Shown one piece after another: positions 45,059 to 54,122 of a stretch of 64,000 bases of DNA. A program made the translations under genes and the position numbers. The first letter of the stretch is position 1. Each line of letters starts with the position of its first letter. Source of the stretch: Hyphomicrobiales bacterium (lineage in GTDB: Bacteria; Pseudomonadota; Alphaproteobacteria; Rhizobiales; Rhizobiaceae); assembly GCA_900469345.1 (NCBI GenBank), contig UBWZ01000002.1, positions 836,834-900,833 of the forward strand, written 5' to 3'. Under the pieces are notes generated by a model. It had not been told where the DNA came from and did not search any database. It saw only the letters and a program-made list of their open reading frames with translations.

Positions 45059-46360
45059 ATGTTGAACAGACGTCCTTTCCCGTCCTTCGGGCTCGCCGCC
45101 TTCGTGGCGGCACAGAACCTTTTGATGGCGGCGGCTCTGTTGCTGCGCCCCGACCAATCCCTCTGGCTGACCGCGGCTTTGATGCTGTCGTCGCTCCTTG
45201 TCGGAGGCCTGATGCTCGGCCTTTTCACGAAAAGCCCGGAGGTCATTGCGGATGCGCCTCTCGATCGTCCCGAGCCTGCTGTCGAAACCCGTCCGCAGCC
45301 GGTCGTCCTCTCGGTCGTACCTTCGATGCCATCGCCTGACGGATCGAGGCTTGCCGATCTGACAGCCGAGGTCGACACGCTCCAGCATGTACTGGGGACG
45401 CTTGATGGTGCGCTTCGCCGCCTGGACAGCGGCGACTTCGGCATCCGCCTGGAAGAGACGTTCCCTGCGCCCTACGAAGGTCTGCGCGGCGATTTCAACC
45501 ACACCGTGGCGAGGCTCGAAGAGACCCTTCAAAACGTCACGAGCACGGTTGGCACCCTTCACGCCCAGGGCATCGAGCTGCAGGCGCAATCCGACCTGCT
45601 GCGCACTGGTTATGCCGAGAGCGCGGCCGCGATTGCGCAGCTGGCAGCCGAGACCGGCACCCTGCTCGAAAGCCTGCGCATGCAGGATACCGAGACCGGA
45701 CATATCGCCACGATCGCCCACAACGCAGTTCTGGATCTGCGCAAGCCGCGCGCAAACGACAGCGCAGCAGCCCTTCAGTCACTGGAAAAGACGGCCCGGG
45801 ATATGGGCCCCGTCGCCGACCGCATCATCGAGATAGCGCTCGAAGCCAACATGGCGGCGATGAACCTCAGCCTTGCTGGCCGGGATGCAGCCGGGCCCGC
45901 GGCAGGCGGACTGGCGGAGGAAATCCGCCGGCTGGCCGAGGAGGCGGCGACTGCGGCAAGGCAGATGGCGGTCCTCGGGCGGAACGCCCAGCAGGAAGCA
46001 GCAGGCAGCGAGCGGTCAGTGGCACGAACGAACAACGAAATCACGGCGGTCGGTCTCTACGTCGATGCCCTGCACGACAAGACGCAGACCCTGGCCGCCG
46101 CGGCGATCGAGCATCGCAAGGGCGCCACAGCCCTGCGGCTGGCGGTAACCAACCTCACGAGAAGCAGCCGCGAGGGCAGCCTACGGGTAGACCAGCTGTC
46201 GAGACAAACGGCGGATCTGACACGGCATGTCACCCTGCTCGACCGGCAGCTGGGCCGCTACACCCCCGTCACCACGATCCAGCCCGGCAGCGTCTTCAAG
46301 CCGCACACCGAGAGGTCCGACGGCAAGCCGAAACGGCCACCCCATCTGCGCCTCGTCTGA
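45059..46360 (+). CDS. Divergent MCP-like membrane protein
   Basis: A 433-residue protein from ATG 45059 (GAGGAGACAGG upstream). Two close hydrophobic helices (residues ~10-55) precede a linker, a HAMP-like segment ([14 protein letters not shown]) and a long coiled coil. The part that should be the MCP tip reads [21 protein letters not shown]...[20 protein letters not shown]: the NMAAMN core echoes the chemoreceptor NLLALN, but the E-A-A-R-A-G-E part is lost. It may be a signalling protein that no longer docks CheA. A CtrA-like near-match (44955-44969) lies upstream. Confidence 0.6.
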   Translation: MLNRRPFPSFGLAAFVAAQNLLMAAALLLRPDQSLWLTAALMLSSLLVGGLMLGLFTKSPEVIADAPLDRPEPAVETRPQPVVLSVVPSMPSPDGSRLADLTAEVDTLQHVLGTLDGALRRLDSGDFGIRLEETFPAPYEGLRGDFNHTVARLEETLQNVTSTVGTLHAQGIELQAQSDLLRTGYAESAAAIAQLAAETGTLLESLRMQDTETGHIATIAHNAVLDLRKPRANDSAAALQSLEKTARDMGPVADRIIEIALEANMAAMNLSLAGRDAAGPAAGGLAEEIRRLAEEAATAARQMAVLGRNAQQEAAGSERSVARTNNEITAVGLYVDALHDKTQTLAAAAIEHRKGATALRLAVTNLTRSSREGSLRVDQLSRQTADLTRHVTLLDRQLGRYTPVTTIQPGSVFKPHTERSDGKPKRPPHLRLV

Positions 46361-46427
46361 CGCCGGCAGCCATCCCGCGCTGCAGAGTTGTGCGGCCGGG
46401 GGTCGTATTGGGCGGATCGACTGCCTA

Positions 46428-46458
46428 GATAACGAAGACGATATTTTCAATCGTTATC
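46428..46458. promoter_or_regulatory. Inverted repeat upstream of LLM oxidoreductase
   Basis: GATAACGA (46428-46435) and TCGTTATC (46451-46458) are perfect 8-bp arms with a 15-nt AT-rich spacer, ending 11 bp before the start codon. Likely an operator for a dimeric regulator of this one gene. Confidence 0.45.
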
Positions 46459-46469
46459 AGGACGACACC

Positions 46470-47495
46470 ATGATCCCCTTCTCTCTCCTCGACCTCTCGC
46501 CGATCGGCGAGGGATACTCCGTAAGCGAAGCGCTTGGTCAATCCGCCCGTCTGGCGGTCAAGGCGGAAGAGCAGGGCTACCGACGCGTCTGGCTCGCCGA
46601 GCATCACGGCATGCCCGGGATTGCCAGCGCCGCCACCGCGATCGTCATCGGCCATATCGGCGCGGCGACGAAGTCGATCCGCATCGGTTCCGGCGGCGTC
46701 ATGCTGCCGAACCACTCGCCGCTCGTCGTGGCCGAACAATTCGGCACGCTGGAAGCGCTCTTCCCCGGCCGCGTCGATCTTGGCCTCGGTCGTGCGCCCG
46801 GCACAGACATGCGCACCGCGAGCGCGCTTCGCCGCAACCTGGAAGCCGGTGCCGAAAGCTTCCCGCACGACATTCTGGAATTGCAGCGCCTGCTCGGCGC
46901 GCCGGAAGCGAACCAGAGCCTGCTTGCCGTGCCGGGCATGAACACCAACATCCCGATCTGGCTGCTTGGATCGAGCATCTACAGCGCCCATCTCGCCGCA
47001 GCCCTCGGCCTCCCCTACGCATTCGCCTCGCACTTTGCCCCGGACATGTTGATGGAAGCGATCTCCATCTATCGCGATCGCTTCCAGCCGTCCGCAGAGC
47101 TCGACCGACCCTATGTCACGGTCGGCGTCATGGGCGTTGCCGCCGAGACCGACAGGGAGGCCGAACGTCTCTTCACCTCCTCGCAGCAGCAGTTCGTCAA
47201 CCTCCGCAAGAACGTCCGCAACGCCTTCCCGAAACCGCTGGACAGCATGGACGGCTTCTGGACGCCGATGGAAAAGATGAGCGTCGAGCATACGCTGCGC
47301 TACGCAGCCGTCGGCTCCGTCGCGACCATCGAGGAAAAGCTCGGCGCCTTCCTGGAAGAGACGGAGGCTGACGAGTTGATCATCTCGATGCCGATCCACG
47401 ATATCGATGCCCGGCTGCACTCGGTCGAGCTGTTTGCAAGCCTGTCGCTGATGGAAAAGCAGCCCAACAGCACGCTGTCCCTGCTTCGGGCCTGA
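46470..47495 (+). CDS. LLM-class flavin-dependent oxidoreductase
   Basis: A 341-residue TIM-barrel enzyme of the bacterial luciferase-like family (YhbW/MsnO8 group) using FMNH2. Visible motifs are [51 protein letters not shown] and ASHFAPD. The substrate of such monooxygenases is usually unknown. AGGA precedes the ATG at 46470. Single gene with its own putative operator and a terminator after. Confidence 0.88.
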   Translation: MIPFSLLDLSPIGEGYSVSEALGQSARLAVKAEEQGYRRVWLAEHHGMPGIASAATAIVIGHIGAATKSIRIGSGGVMLPNHSPLVVAEQFGTLEALFPGRVDLGLGRAPGTDMRTASALRRNLEAGAESFPHDILELQRLLGAPEANQSLLAVPGMNTNIPIWLLGSSIYSAHLAAALGLPYAFASHFAPDMLMEAISIYRDRFQPSAELDRPYVTVGVMGVAAETDREAERLFTSSQQQFVNLRKNVRNAFPKPLDSMDGFWTPMEKMSVEHTLRYAAVGSVATIEEKLGAFLEETEADELIISMPIHDIDARLHSVELFASLSLMEKQPNSTLSLLRA

Positions 47496-47529
47496 ATGCA
47501 AAACTGAGTGCAAGCACGAGTGCCGCATG

Positions 47530-47563
47530 AAAAAAGCGGAGCTGTCGCCAGCTCCGCTTTTTT
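47530..47563 (+). terminator. Bidirectional intrinsic terminator
   Basis: Stem AGCGGAGCT (47535-47543) with AGCTCCGCT (47550-47558), loop GTCGCC, flanked by A-run (47530-47534) and T-run (47559-47563). It serves both the LLM gene and the converging yebC gene (stop at 47583). Confidence 0.9.
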
Positions 47564-47582
47564 AATTGCAACGTCCGGAAGA

Positions 47583-48329
47583 TCAGGCCGACAGCTTCGC
47601 CATCACCTCTTCCGACACTTCGAAGTTCGAAAACACGTTCTGCACGTCGTCGTCGTCCTCGAGATTGTCGATCAGCTTGAGGATCGACTGCGCCTTTTCT
47701 TCATCCACTTCGATCGTGTTCTGCGGCTTCCAGATGGTCTTGACGCTTTCCGCCTCGCCGAGCGTCGCTTCGAGCGCCTTGGAGACTTCCCCTAGGCTTT
47801 CGAAGGCGCAGATGATCGTATGCCCATCTTCGTCGGAAGCGACGTCGTCGGCACCGGCCTCAATGGCGGCTTCCATCACCGTGTCGGCATCGCCAACCGC
47901 GGACTTGTATGTGATCTCACCGACGTGATCGAAGGAGAACGACACGGATCCGGTTTCACCGAGCGCGCCGCCGGCCTTCGTAAAGATCGACCGCACATTC
48001 GATGCCGTCCGGTTGCGATTGTCCGTCAGCGCTTCGACGATGACCGCTGTCCCGCCCGGACCATAACCTTCATAGCGAACGGAATCGTAGACTTCCGCAT
48101 CGGCGCCGGAGGCCTTCTTGATCGCGCGGTCGATATTGTCCTTCGGCATGGACTGCGCCTTGGCGTTCTGGACGGCCAGACGCAAAGCGGAGTTCATCGC
48201 GGGATCGGGCAGCCCCGTCTTGGCGGCGACGGTGATTTCGCGCGCGAGCTTGGAGAACATCTTGGAACGGATGCCGTCCTGCTTGCCCTTGCGGTGCATG
48301 ATGTTTTTGAACTGTGAATGACCGGCCAT
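47583..48329 (-). CDS. yebC: YebC/PmpR-family transcriptional regulator or translation factor
   Basis: A 248-residue protein of the TACO1/YebC family, beginning [18 protein letters not shown] from ATG 48329 (earlier frame codons are antisense noise). Family sequences [13 protein letters not shown] and [19 protein letters not shown] are intact, and the C-terminal acidic part ([15 protein letters not shown]) is typical. Members act as DNA-binding regulators or help ribosomes through polyproline stretches. In rhizobia it follows ruvC, as here after two intervening genes. Confidence 0.95.
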   Translation of the reverse strand: MAGHSQFKNIMHRKGKQDGIRSKMFSKLAREITVAAKTGLPDPAMNSALRLAVQNAKAQSMPKDNIDRAIKKASGADAEVYDSVRYEGYGPGGTAVIVEALTDNRNRTASNVRSIFTKAGGALGETGSVSFSFDHVGEITYKSAVGDADTVMEAAIEAGADDVASDEDGHTIICAFESLGEVSKALEATLGEAESVKTIWKPQNTIEVDEEKAQSILKLIDNLEDDDDVQNVFSNFEVSEEVMAKLSA

Positions 48330-48454
48330 GACAACCCTGACGCTTTGGTTTGTTTTGGAATGGCGCCTTATAATTTCCAAGCTGCCGCCGTTCAAGGCAT
48401 TTTGACGACAACGCGCGAACAGCGCCAGCAGCGCCTGCCTCATCCTTCGCCGCA

Positions 48455-48479
48455 GGAACAAAGACGAAGCCCTGCCGTT
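48455..48479 (+). promoter_or_regulatory. EcfG-type promoter of PPOX-fold stress protein
   Basis: GGAAC (48455-48459), 16 nt, CGTT (48476-48479): an exact match to the alphaproteobacterial general-stress promoter. The start codon at 48516 is 36 nt downstream. Confidence 0.75.
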
Positions 48480-48515
48480 CTCCGACCGACCAAAAACAAC
48501 CCAAGGAGAAACCCG

Positions 48516-49028
48516 ATGGTAAGTCTGACCGAAGCACGCGAAGTCCCTGAACGCCAGCTCTGGGACGAGATCGGCAAGATCCACGCCGGCATGCTTGGCC
48601 TGCAGGGCGAGAAGATGCACTTCCAGCCGATGGCGCCGAATGTCGACGAGACCTCAAAGACCATCTGGTTCTTCACCAAGTCCGATACGGATCTGGTCAA
48701 GGCAATCGGTCCCGGCAGCCGCGGTCATTTCTGCGTCGTTGGCAAGAACCACGACTACCACGCCTGCCTCGCCGGCAAGTTCGAGGTCGGTATCGATCGC
48801 GCCAAGATGGACGAATACTGGAATGCGGTGATCGCTGCCTGGTACGATCATGGCAAGGAAGACCCGCTGCTGACCATGGTAGCACTGCGCGTCGACGACG
48901 CCGAGATCTGGGCCTCGACCGACAGCACGCTGAAGTTCGGCTGGGAAATTGCCAAGGCCAATATCAGTGAGGAAAAGGTGCCGGACGTCGGCATCAAGCA
49001 GCACCTTACATTCCCGCAAAACAGCTGA
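48516..49028 (+). CDS. Pyridoxamine 5'-phosphate oxidase-like stress protein
   Basis: A 170-residue protein of the general-stress-protein-26 family, a split-barrel flavin-binding fold: [74 protein letters not shown] precedes the ATG. The perfect EcfG promoter upstream matches its stress annotation. Probably binds FMN or a related cofactor; no catalytic residues assigned. Confidence 0.85.
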   Translation: MVSLTEAREVPERQLWDEIGKIHAGMLGLQGEKMHFQPMAPNVDETSKTIWFFTKSDTDLVKAIGPGSRGHFCVVGKNHDYHACLAGKFEVGIDRAKMDEYWNAVIAAWYDHGKEDPLLTMVALRVDDAEIWASTDSTLKFGWEIAKANISEEKVPDVGIKQHLTFPQNS

Positions 49029-49037
49029 GAAGCTTAT

Positions 49038-49065
49038 GCCGCGGGGGCATTACAGCCCCTGCGGC
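49038..49065. terminator. Possible bidirectional terminator hairpin
   Basis: An 11-bp stem with one mismatch (49038-49048 with 49055-49065) overlaps the end of the leftward MBL gene and follows the PPOX-fold gene. No T-run, so confidence is low. Confidence 0.35.
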
Positions 49066-49898
49066 ACCATGATCGTCGGCTTCCTCGGCAGCGAGCGAAG
49101 CGACACCCGGATAACCGGTTGCGTCGCATAGGCGATGCTGAACTTCCCGTCGAACATCGCCAGGAAACTGCTGAGCGGCGGCCCCCAGCGGTGCATCGGC
49201 AGGATGAGCGACGAGCGCAGCCGCTGGACGACGCGGCTCATGCTCTCCGGCCCCATCGTCAGGCCGCCATCGACCGGAACCATCAGCACGTCCAGCCGCC
49301 CGATCTGCGTGTACTGGTCCTCGGTAAGTTCGAAATGCAGATGCCCGAGATGGCCGATGCACAGCCCGGCCACCTCGAAGATGAAGATCGAATTGCCGTT
49401 CTCTTCCACCTGTCCGCCCCAGCCGCGAATGTCGGAGACGACGTTGCGGATATAGACGTCGCCGACGGTGAGGCGATGCTCCGCCTTTTCCCCCGGCACG
49501 TCTGCCCAGCCATGCAGCACATGCGCGATCGTCGGATCCGGAGTCAGCGTGTAGTGCGTGGAGTGCGCCCGGTTCATCGTCACCACGTCCGGCAGCCGCG
49601 GCGGCGGGTAGACGCCGCTGTAGTCGGTCGCAATGCCGACCCCGCCCGGCGTTTCGATGAAATAGGTGGAGTGGCCGACAAACGTGATCGACACCTCCTG
49701 GTCCTGCGTCGGCTTGAGCGCCGCATTGATCGGCGCCGGACGCGGGCCGGATGGCTCGAAGCTCGCGAACCGTGCAGACGGAATTTTGCCCGCGATGGCC
49801 TGGCATTGGCTGACGGGCGCCTGCGCGCTTTGCCCGAACACGGAAACGGCCGGCAGCAGCAGACCGGCAAGGCCGAAGGCCAGAGCGCGTAGCATCAT
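49050..49898 (-). CDS. Exported MBL-fold protein with altered metal-binding motif
   Basis: A 282-residue protein with a signal peptide (MMLRALAFGLAGLLLPAVSVFGQS). The metallo-beta-lactamase fold is recognisable from ITFVGHSTYFIETPGGVGIATD, VTMNRAHSTHYTLTP, GHLGHLHFELT, VLMVPVDGG and LILPMHRWG. The canonical HxHxDH is replaced by H112-S-T-H115-Y-T, so the usual two-zinc site is not complete. It may bind one metal or another ligand. Function unknown. A second ATG at 49895 is possible. Confidence 0.75.
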   Translation of the reverse strand: MMLRALAFGLAGLLLPAVSVFGQSAQAPVSQCQAIAGKIPSARFASFEPSGPRPAPINAALKPTQDQEVSITFVGHSTYFIETPGGVGIATDYSGVYPPPRLPDVVTMNRAHSTHYTLTPDPTIAHVLHGWADVPGEKAEHRLTVGDVYIRNVVSDIRGWGGQVEENGNSIFIFEVAGLCIGHLGHLHFELTEDQYTQIGRLDVLMVPVDGGLTMGPESMSRVVQRLRSSLILPMHRWGPPLSSFLAMFDGKFSIAYATQPVIRVSLRSLPRKPTIMVPQGL

Positions 49899-50065
49899 GC
49901 CAATCCCCAGGATCCGCGTTTATGCTCATTCCCTGGAGAAAACATGCGGCATGGTGGCGGGCGGGTCCAGCTGGAACCGTGGCGCCAGTCTCACAATTCT
50001 GTCATCGATGAAAGCGAACGATGGCCGCTATCTGGCCCGAACACAACTGAGCCGAGGAAAAGTCC

Positions 50066-50797
50066 ATGCTGCGTCAGATCGAAATCAACACAGCCGACGG
50101 CACCGCGCCGGCGGCACTCCTGTCACCGGCAAGCGGGGCACCGACCGGCAACGGCGTGATCCTCTACATGGACGCCTTTGGTCCGCGCGAGGCCATGTAC
50201 TGGATGGCGCAGCGCATCGCCGATGCCGGCTATCTCGTGCTGGTGCCCGACCTTTTCTACCGCGCCGGCGACTATGGGCCCTTCGACGCCAAGACCGCCT
50301 TCAAGCAGCCCGATACCCGCGCCGAACTGATGGGGCTGATGGGCGCGACGACGCAGGAGCTGACGGCGCGCGACGGCGCCGCGTTCATCGAGGCGCTCAC
50401 CGCCCAAGGCGCAAACGGTTCGCTTGGAACGGTCGGCTACTGCATGGGTGGCGGCCGCGCCATCGCCGCCGCGGCTCACTATCCCGACCGCATCCGGGCT
50501 GCCGCCAGCTTCCATGGCGGCAATCTGGCAAGCGATGCTCCCGACAGCCCGCACCGGCTGGCCGACAAGATCAAGGCCCGCGTCTATGTCGGTGTCGCCG
50601 GCATCGACAACAGCTTCCCGCCGGAACAGTCGGCCCGCCTGGCCGAGGCCTTTCGCGTCGCCGAAGTCGATCATACGGTCGAAAACTATGTCGGCATGTC
50701 GCATGGCTGGACCGTACCCGACCACGACATCTATGACGAGGCGAGCTCGGAGCGTCATTTCAAGCGATTGCTGACCCTGTTCGACGAAGTGCTATGA
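50066..50797 (+). CDS. Dienelactone hydrolase family protein
   Basis: A 243-residue alpha/beta hydrolase. The nucleophile is C126 in GYCMGGG, the aspartate D181 in GIDNSFP and the histidine H213 in SHGWTVPD: the Cys-Asp-His triad of carboxymethylenebutenolidases. It may cleave cyclic esters in aromatic breakdown, but no other such genes are near. GAGGAAAAGTCC precedes the ATG. Its stop is 7 bp from a convergent gene. Confidence 0.88.
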   Translation: MLRQIEINTADGTAPAALLSPASGAPTGNGVILYMDAFGPREAMYWMAQRIADAGYLVLVPDLFYRAGDYGPFDAKTAFKQPDTRAELMGLMGATTQELTARDGAAFIEALTAQGANGSLGTVGYCMGGGRAIAAAAHYPDRIRAAASFHGGNLASDAPDSPHRLADKIKARVYVGVAGIDNSFPPEQSARLAEAFRVAEVDHTVENYVGMSHGWTVPDHDIYDEASSERHFKRLLTLFDEVL

Positions 50798-50804
50798 CCA
50801 GCGC

Positions 50805-51182
50805 TCAGCCGGCATCCCGGGTCGTGGGTGCCGGCCTCTGGCGGCAGACAAACGGCAGGAAGGAACTGGCCGTGCCGAAATTCATCGCCGCCATCGTCAG
50901 GCGGTTGGCAAGCTCGATGTCTGCGCGCGAGGACGGGCACACATCGGCGCCGTTGGAGCAGCCTGCCGCGATGAAGGCCTCGTTTCCAGTGATAAACTCT
51001 GCAGTGACGCCCTTGCCTTCCGACATGGGCAGCAGCTTGTGCCAGGCCTTGGCGTAGAAATCGCATTTCTGCCTGGGCCATGTGGGAGCGGTGCCGCCAG
51101 CGGTAGACTGCGCCGCTTCGGCCGACCAAGATCCCGCCACCACGAGACAGAGCAGCACCGAGAACGACACCAGCCGGCGCAT
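50805..51182 (-). CDS. Hypothetical exported protein with conserved cysteines
   Basis: A 125-residue protein with a signal peptide (MRRLVSFSVLLCLVVAGSWSAEA). The mature part has four cysteines (QKCDFY, AGCSNG, DVCPSS, FVCRQR) that may form two disulphides. Start 2 bp after the ymdB stop, so it ends the HlyC-5FCL-ymdB operon. Family not recognised; periplasmic. Confidence 0.65.
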   Translation of the reverse strand: MRRLVSFSVLLCLVVAGSWSAEAAQSTAGGTAPTWPRQKCDFYAKAWHKLLPMSEGKGVTAEFITGNEAFIAAGCSNGADVCPSSRADIELANRLTMAAMNFGTASSFLPFVCRQRPAPTTRDAG

Positions 51183-51184
51183 GG

Positions 51185-52009
51185 CTAGGCCCAGAACGAG
51201 GGAATGGTTTCGGACAGCCTTGGCCCGATCCGCAGCGGCGCGATCTTTTCGGCAAGCCCGCTAGTGTCGGAAATCTCGACGCCGACACCACAGATCGTCG
51301 CCGGACCGCTTGCGGCCTCGAAGCGGCCCTTCGGCATCTTCGAAATAAACCGGTTGAGTGGCTCTTCCTTTTCCATGCCGAGCGAACTGTCGTAGTCGCC
51401 GCACATGCCGGCATCCGACATATAGGCAGTACCGCCGTTGAGGATCTGGCTGTCGGCGGTCGGGACGTGCGTATGAGTGCCGACCACGAGGCTGGCGCGG
51501 CCGTCGACGAAATGCCCGAAGCACTGCTTCTCGCTGGTCGCCTCCGCGTGGAAGTCGAACACGATCGCGTCCGCCTGTTCCTTCAGCGGGCAGGCGGCGA
51601 GGATCGCCTCGGCGCTCTTGAAGGGGTCGTCGAGTTCCGGATGCATGAACACCCGGCCCATGATGTTGGCGACCAGGATGCGGGCGCCGTTGCGTGCGTA
51701 GTAGATGCCCGAGCCGCGGCCCGGCGTGCCGGCAGGATAATTGGCGGGTCGCAGGAACTGTTCGTGGCGGGAGGCGAAGGACACGGCATCCTTCTGGTCC
51801 CAGACATGGTTGCCGGTGGTCACCACGTCGGCGCCGGCATTGACGGTCTCGAGAAAGATATCTTCCGTGATCCCGAAGCCGCCGGCAGCATTCTCGCCGT
51901 TGACGATGACGAAATCCAGCTTCAGGTCGAAGACCAGGCCCGGCAGCTTTTCCCAGACCGCGGTGCGTCCGGTCTTGCCAACCATATCACCCAGAAACAA
52001 GAGGCGCAT
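51185..52009 (-). CDS. ymdB: YmdB-family metallophosphoesterase
   Basis: A 274-residue cytosolic phosphodiesterase of the TIGR00282/YmdB family: MRLLFLGDMVGKTGRTAV, VNGENAAGGFGIT, TTGNHVWDQKDA and DFHAEATSEKQ provide metal ligands (Asp, Asn, His). In Bacillus YmdB cleaves 2',3'- and 3',5'-cyclic nucleotides and affects biofilm. Here it lies 11 bp after the 5-FTHF cyclo-ligase gene, an order common in alphaproteobacteria. Confidence 0.9.
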   Translation of the reverse strand: MRLLFLGDMVGKTGRTAVWEKLPGLVFDLKLDFVIVNGENAAGGFGITEDIFLETVNAGADVVTTGNHVWDQKDAVSFASRHEQFLRPANYPAGTPGRGSGIYYARNGARILVANIMGRVFMHPELDDPFKSAEAILAACPLKEQADAIVFDFHAEATSEKQCFGHFVDGRASLVVGTHTHVPTADSQILNGGTAYMSDAGMCGDYDSSLGMEKEEPLNRFISKMPKGRFEAASGPATICGVGVEISDTSGLAEKIAPLRIGPRLSETIPSFWA

Positions 52010-52020
52010 TCTTATCCAAT

Positions 52021-52611
52021 CTACCGGCGGGCTTGGCGATCGAGGGGCCGATAGCCGCTCTCGGTCAGCACGGCATCCAGCCGGATATCGTGAGGTTCTT
52101 CGGGGACTGATGCCACTTCCTGGCAGTCAAAGGCAATCCCGATCAGCACGGGCTTTGAACCTTTTTGGTAAAGCCGGTGGATGGCGCGGTCATAATAGCC
52201 GCCGCCGTAGCCGATCCGCTCGCCGCGGGCGTCGAAGGCCGAGAGCGGCACCAGCATGATCTGCGGATCGAGTTCGTCGGCGTCCGGCCCCGGCCCGAAG
52301 GTACCGAACGTGCCGGCAACCAGCTCTGCCCCGGGCACCAGTTCGCGAAAGACGATTGTCTGCTTGTCGAGGATGACGGGCACGCAAAGCCTTGCGCTGC
52401 GATCCCTAAGCGACCCCATCAGAGGCCGCGGATCGACCTCCGAGCGGATCGGCAGAAAACCGGAAATGACCGTGCCGGGGTCAAAGGCGAGAGCCGCAAG
52501 ACCATATGCGGCAATGGCGAGGCTCTTCTCGATCCGGTCTTCGCCGGTCAGCGCATCCCGGGCCGCGAGACGCTCCTTGCGCAGCGCCGCCTTGATCTCG
52601 CCCGTGGTCAA
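52021..52611 (-). CDS. 5-formyltetrahydrofolate cyclo-ligase
   Basis: A 196-residue enzyme converting 5-formyl-THF to 5,10-methenyl-THF with ATP, rescuing folate from an inhibitory form. The nucleotide-binding loop GYGGGYYDR and the N-terminal KAALRKERLAARDAL are family marks; a Pro-rich SFLPIRSEVDPRP segment is also typical. Its start overlaps the HlyC/CorC stop (ATGA). In E. coli the homologue (fau/ygfA) lies beside zapA and 6S RNA; here these are 7 kb apart. Confidence 0.92.
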   Translation of the reverse strand: MTTGEIKAALRKERLAARDALTGEDRIEKSLAIAAYGLAALAFDPGTVISGFLPIRSEVDPRPLMGSLRDRSARLCVPVILDKQTIVFRELVPGAELVAGTFGTFGPGPDADELDPQIMLVPLSAFDARGERIGYGGGYYDRAIHRLYQKGSKPVLIGIAFDCQEVASVPEEPHDIRLDAVLTESGYRPLDRQARR

Positions 52612-53897
52612 GCGGACTTGTCCGGCGCGCGGCGGATCAGCAGCTTGTCGATGCGCCGTCCGTCGAGATCCACCACTTCGAACACCCAGCCGTTCTTGGC
52701 AAAGCTTTCGCCCAGTTCCGGCAGGTGCTTCATCTCGTCGAGCACGAAGCCCGCAACGGTCTCGTAGCCGGGATCGTCGGCGATCGCAAAGCCCATCTGG
52801 TCGGCGAACTCGTCGACCGGCATCCAGCCTGCAACCAGGAAGGAACCGTCTTCGCGCTGCACGATCGCCGGCTCTTCCTGCTCGTCCTCCTGGAACACGC
52901 CGGTGATGGCCTCCAGGATGTCGCCGGACGTGATGATACCTTCGAAATGACCGTATTCGTCGAACACCAGGACCATGTGCGCCGATGCCTTGCGCAGCGC
53001 CTGGATCACGTCCAGCGCACCCGTGAGGTCGGAGACGACAGGCGCTTCGCGCATCACCGTGGTGATGTCGATCAACCGGCCACCGGCCATGAAGTCGTAG
53101 GCGTCCTTGACGAACAGCACGCCGAGGATTTCGTCGGAGCTGCCCCGACGGACCGGCAGCCTGGACCGCGACGTCGAGCGCAGCTGCGCCCGCATTTCCT
53201 CGGGGTCATCCTCGGTATCCAGAACCTCGACGTCGCGACGGGGCGTCATCAGGCCACGTGCGGTACGGTCGGCCAAGCGCATCACGCCGGAAATCATTGC
53301 CGATTCTTCAGTCTCGATGACGCCGGCGCTCTGCGCTTCGGCGAGCACCGTGCGGATTTCCTCGTCCGTCACCTTGTCGCCCGACTCGCCCCTCTGGCCG
53401 AGTAGGCTCAGCACCATGCGGCCGGAGACGTCGAGCAGCCAGACGACCGGCCCGCCGACCGTCGCGATCAGCTTCATCGCCGGCGCGACCCTTGCGGCCA
53501 CCGTCTCGGGCGAGCGCAACGCGATCTGCTTGGGAACCAGCTCGCCGATGATCAGCGAGAGATAGGTGATGATGACGACCACTGTGCCGACGCCGAGCCA
53601 GTCGGCCAGGTTGCCGGCCAGGCCCTGCGCTTGAAGCCAGGTGGTCAGACGCGCGCCGAGCGTGGCGCCCGAGAAGGCGCCGGACAGGACGCCGACAAGG
53701 GTGATGCCGATCTGCACGGACGACAGGAAGCGTCCCGGATCTTCGGCGAGCTTGAGCGCGGTGGTTGCGCCCTTGTTGCCCTGTTCAGCCATCACCTTCA
53801 GGCGGATGGGACGCGAGGACACGACAGCAAGTTCCGACATTGACAGGACACCGTTGATGACGGTGAGTGCAATGACGATGAGAATTTCGGTTAACAA
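52608..53897 (-). CDS. CNNM/HlyC-CorC family membrane protein with CBS domains
   Basis: A 429-residue inner-membrane protein. Four helices of the DUF21/CNNM domain (residues ~1-190) are followed by two CBS motifs (about 205-330) and a CorC_HlyC domain (~345-425: FLVAGWMPVDEFADQMGF...YETVAGFVLDEMKHLPE). It is related to magnesium or cobalt efflux proteins; transport activity is inferred, not shown. First gene of a four-gene operon with the cyclo-ligase, ymdB and a small exported protein. Confidence 0.88.
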   Translation of the reverse strand: MLTEILIVIALTVINGVLSMSELAVVSSRPIRLKVMAEQGNKGATTALKLAEDPGRFLSSVQIGITLVGVLSGAFSGATLGARLTTWLQAQGLAGNLADWLGVGTVVVIITYLSLIIGELVPKQIALRSPETVAARVAPAMKLIATVGGPVVWLLDVSGRMVLSLLGQRGESGDKVTDEEIRTVLAEAQSAGVIETEESAMISGVMRLADRTARGLMTPRRDVEVLDTEDDPEEMRAQLRSTSRSRLPVRRGSSDEILGVLFVKDAYDFMAGGRLIDITTVMREAPVVSDLTGALDVIQALRKASAHMVLVFDEYGHFEGIITSGDILEAITGVFQEDEQEEPAIVQREDGSFLVAGWMPVDEFADQMGFAIADDPGYETVAGFVLDEMKHLPELGESFAKNGWVFEVVDLDGRRIDKLLIRRAPDKSA

Positions 53898-54122
53898 AAG
53901 AGGCTCTTTAACTGGGACAAGATCGTCTGCGCGAAACCGGATGCTCCGCTGTGCGGAGCTGGCTGCCGACCAGTTTTTGACACCGAAGCAGGCCAGCGCA
54001 GCTCGGATGCACGCCCCGGGGACAAGACCTGTCTCACCTTTGTGCGCATCTCTGCTCGCATGCCGGGATCATAGGGGCCGACCGCGTGCAATGCAATGGC
54101 GGGAAAACAGAAGGCCGGCCCA

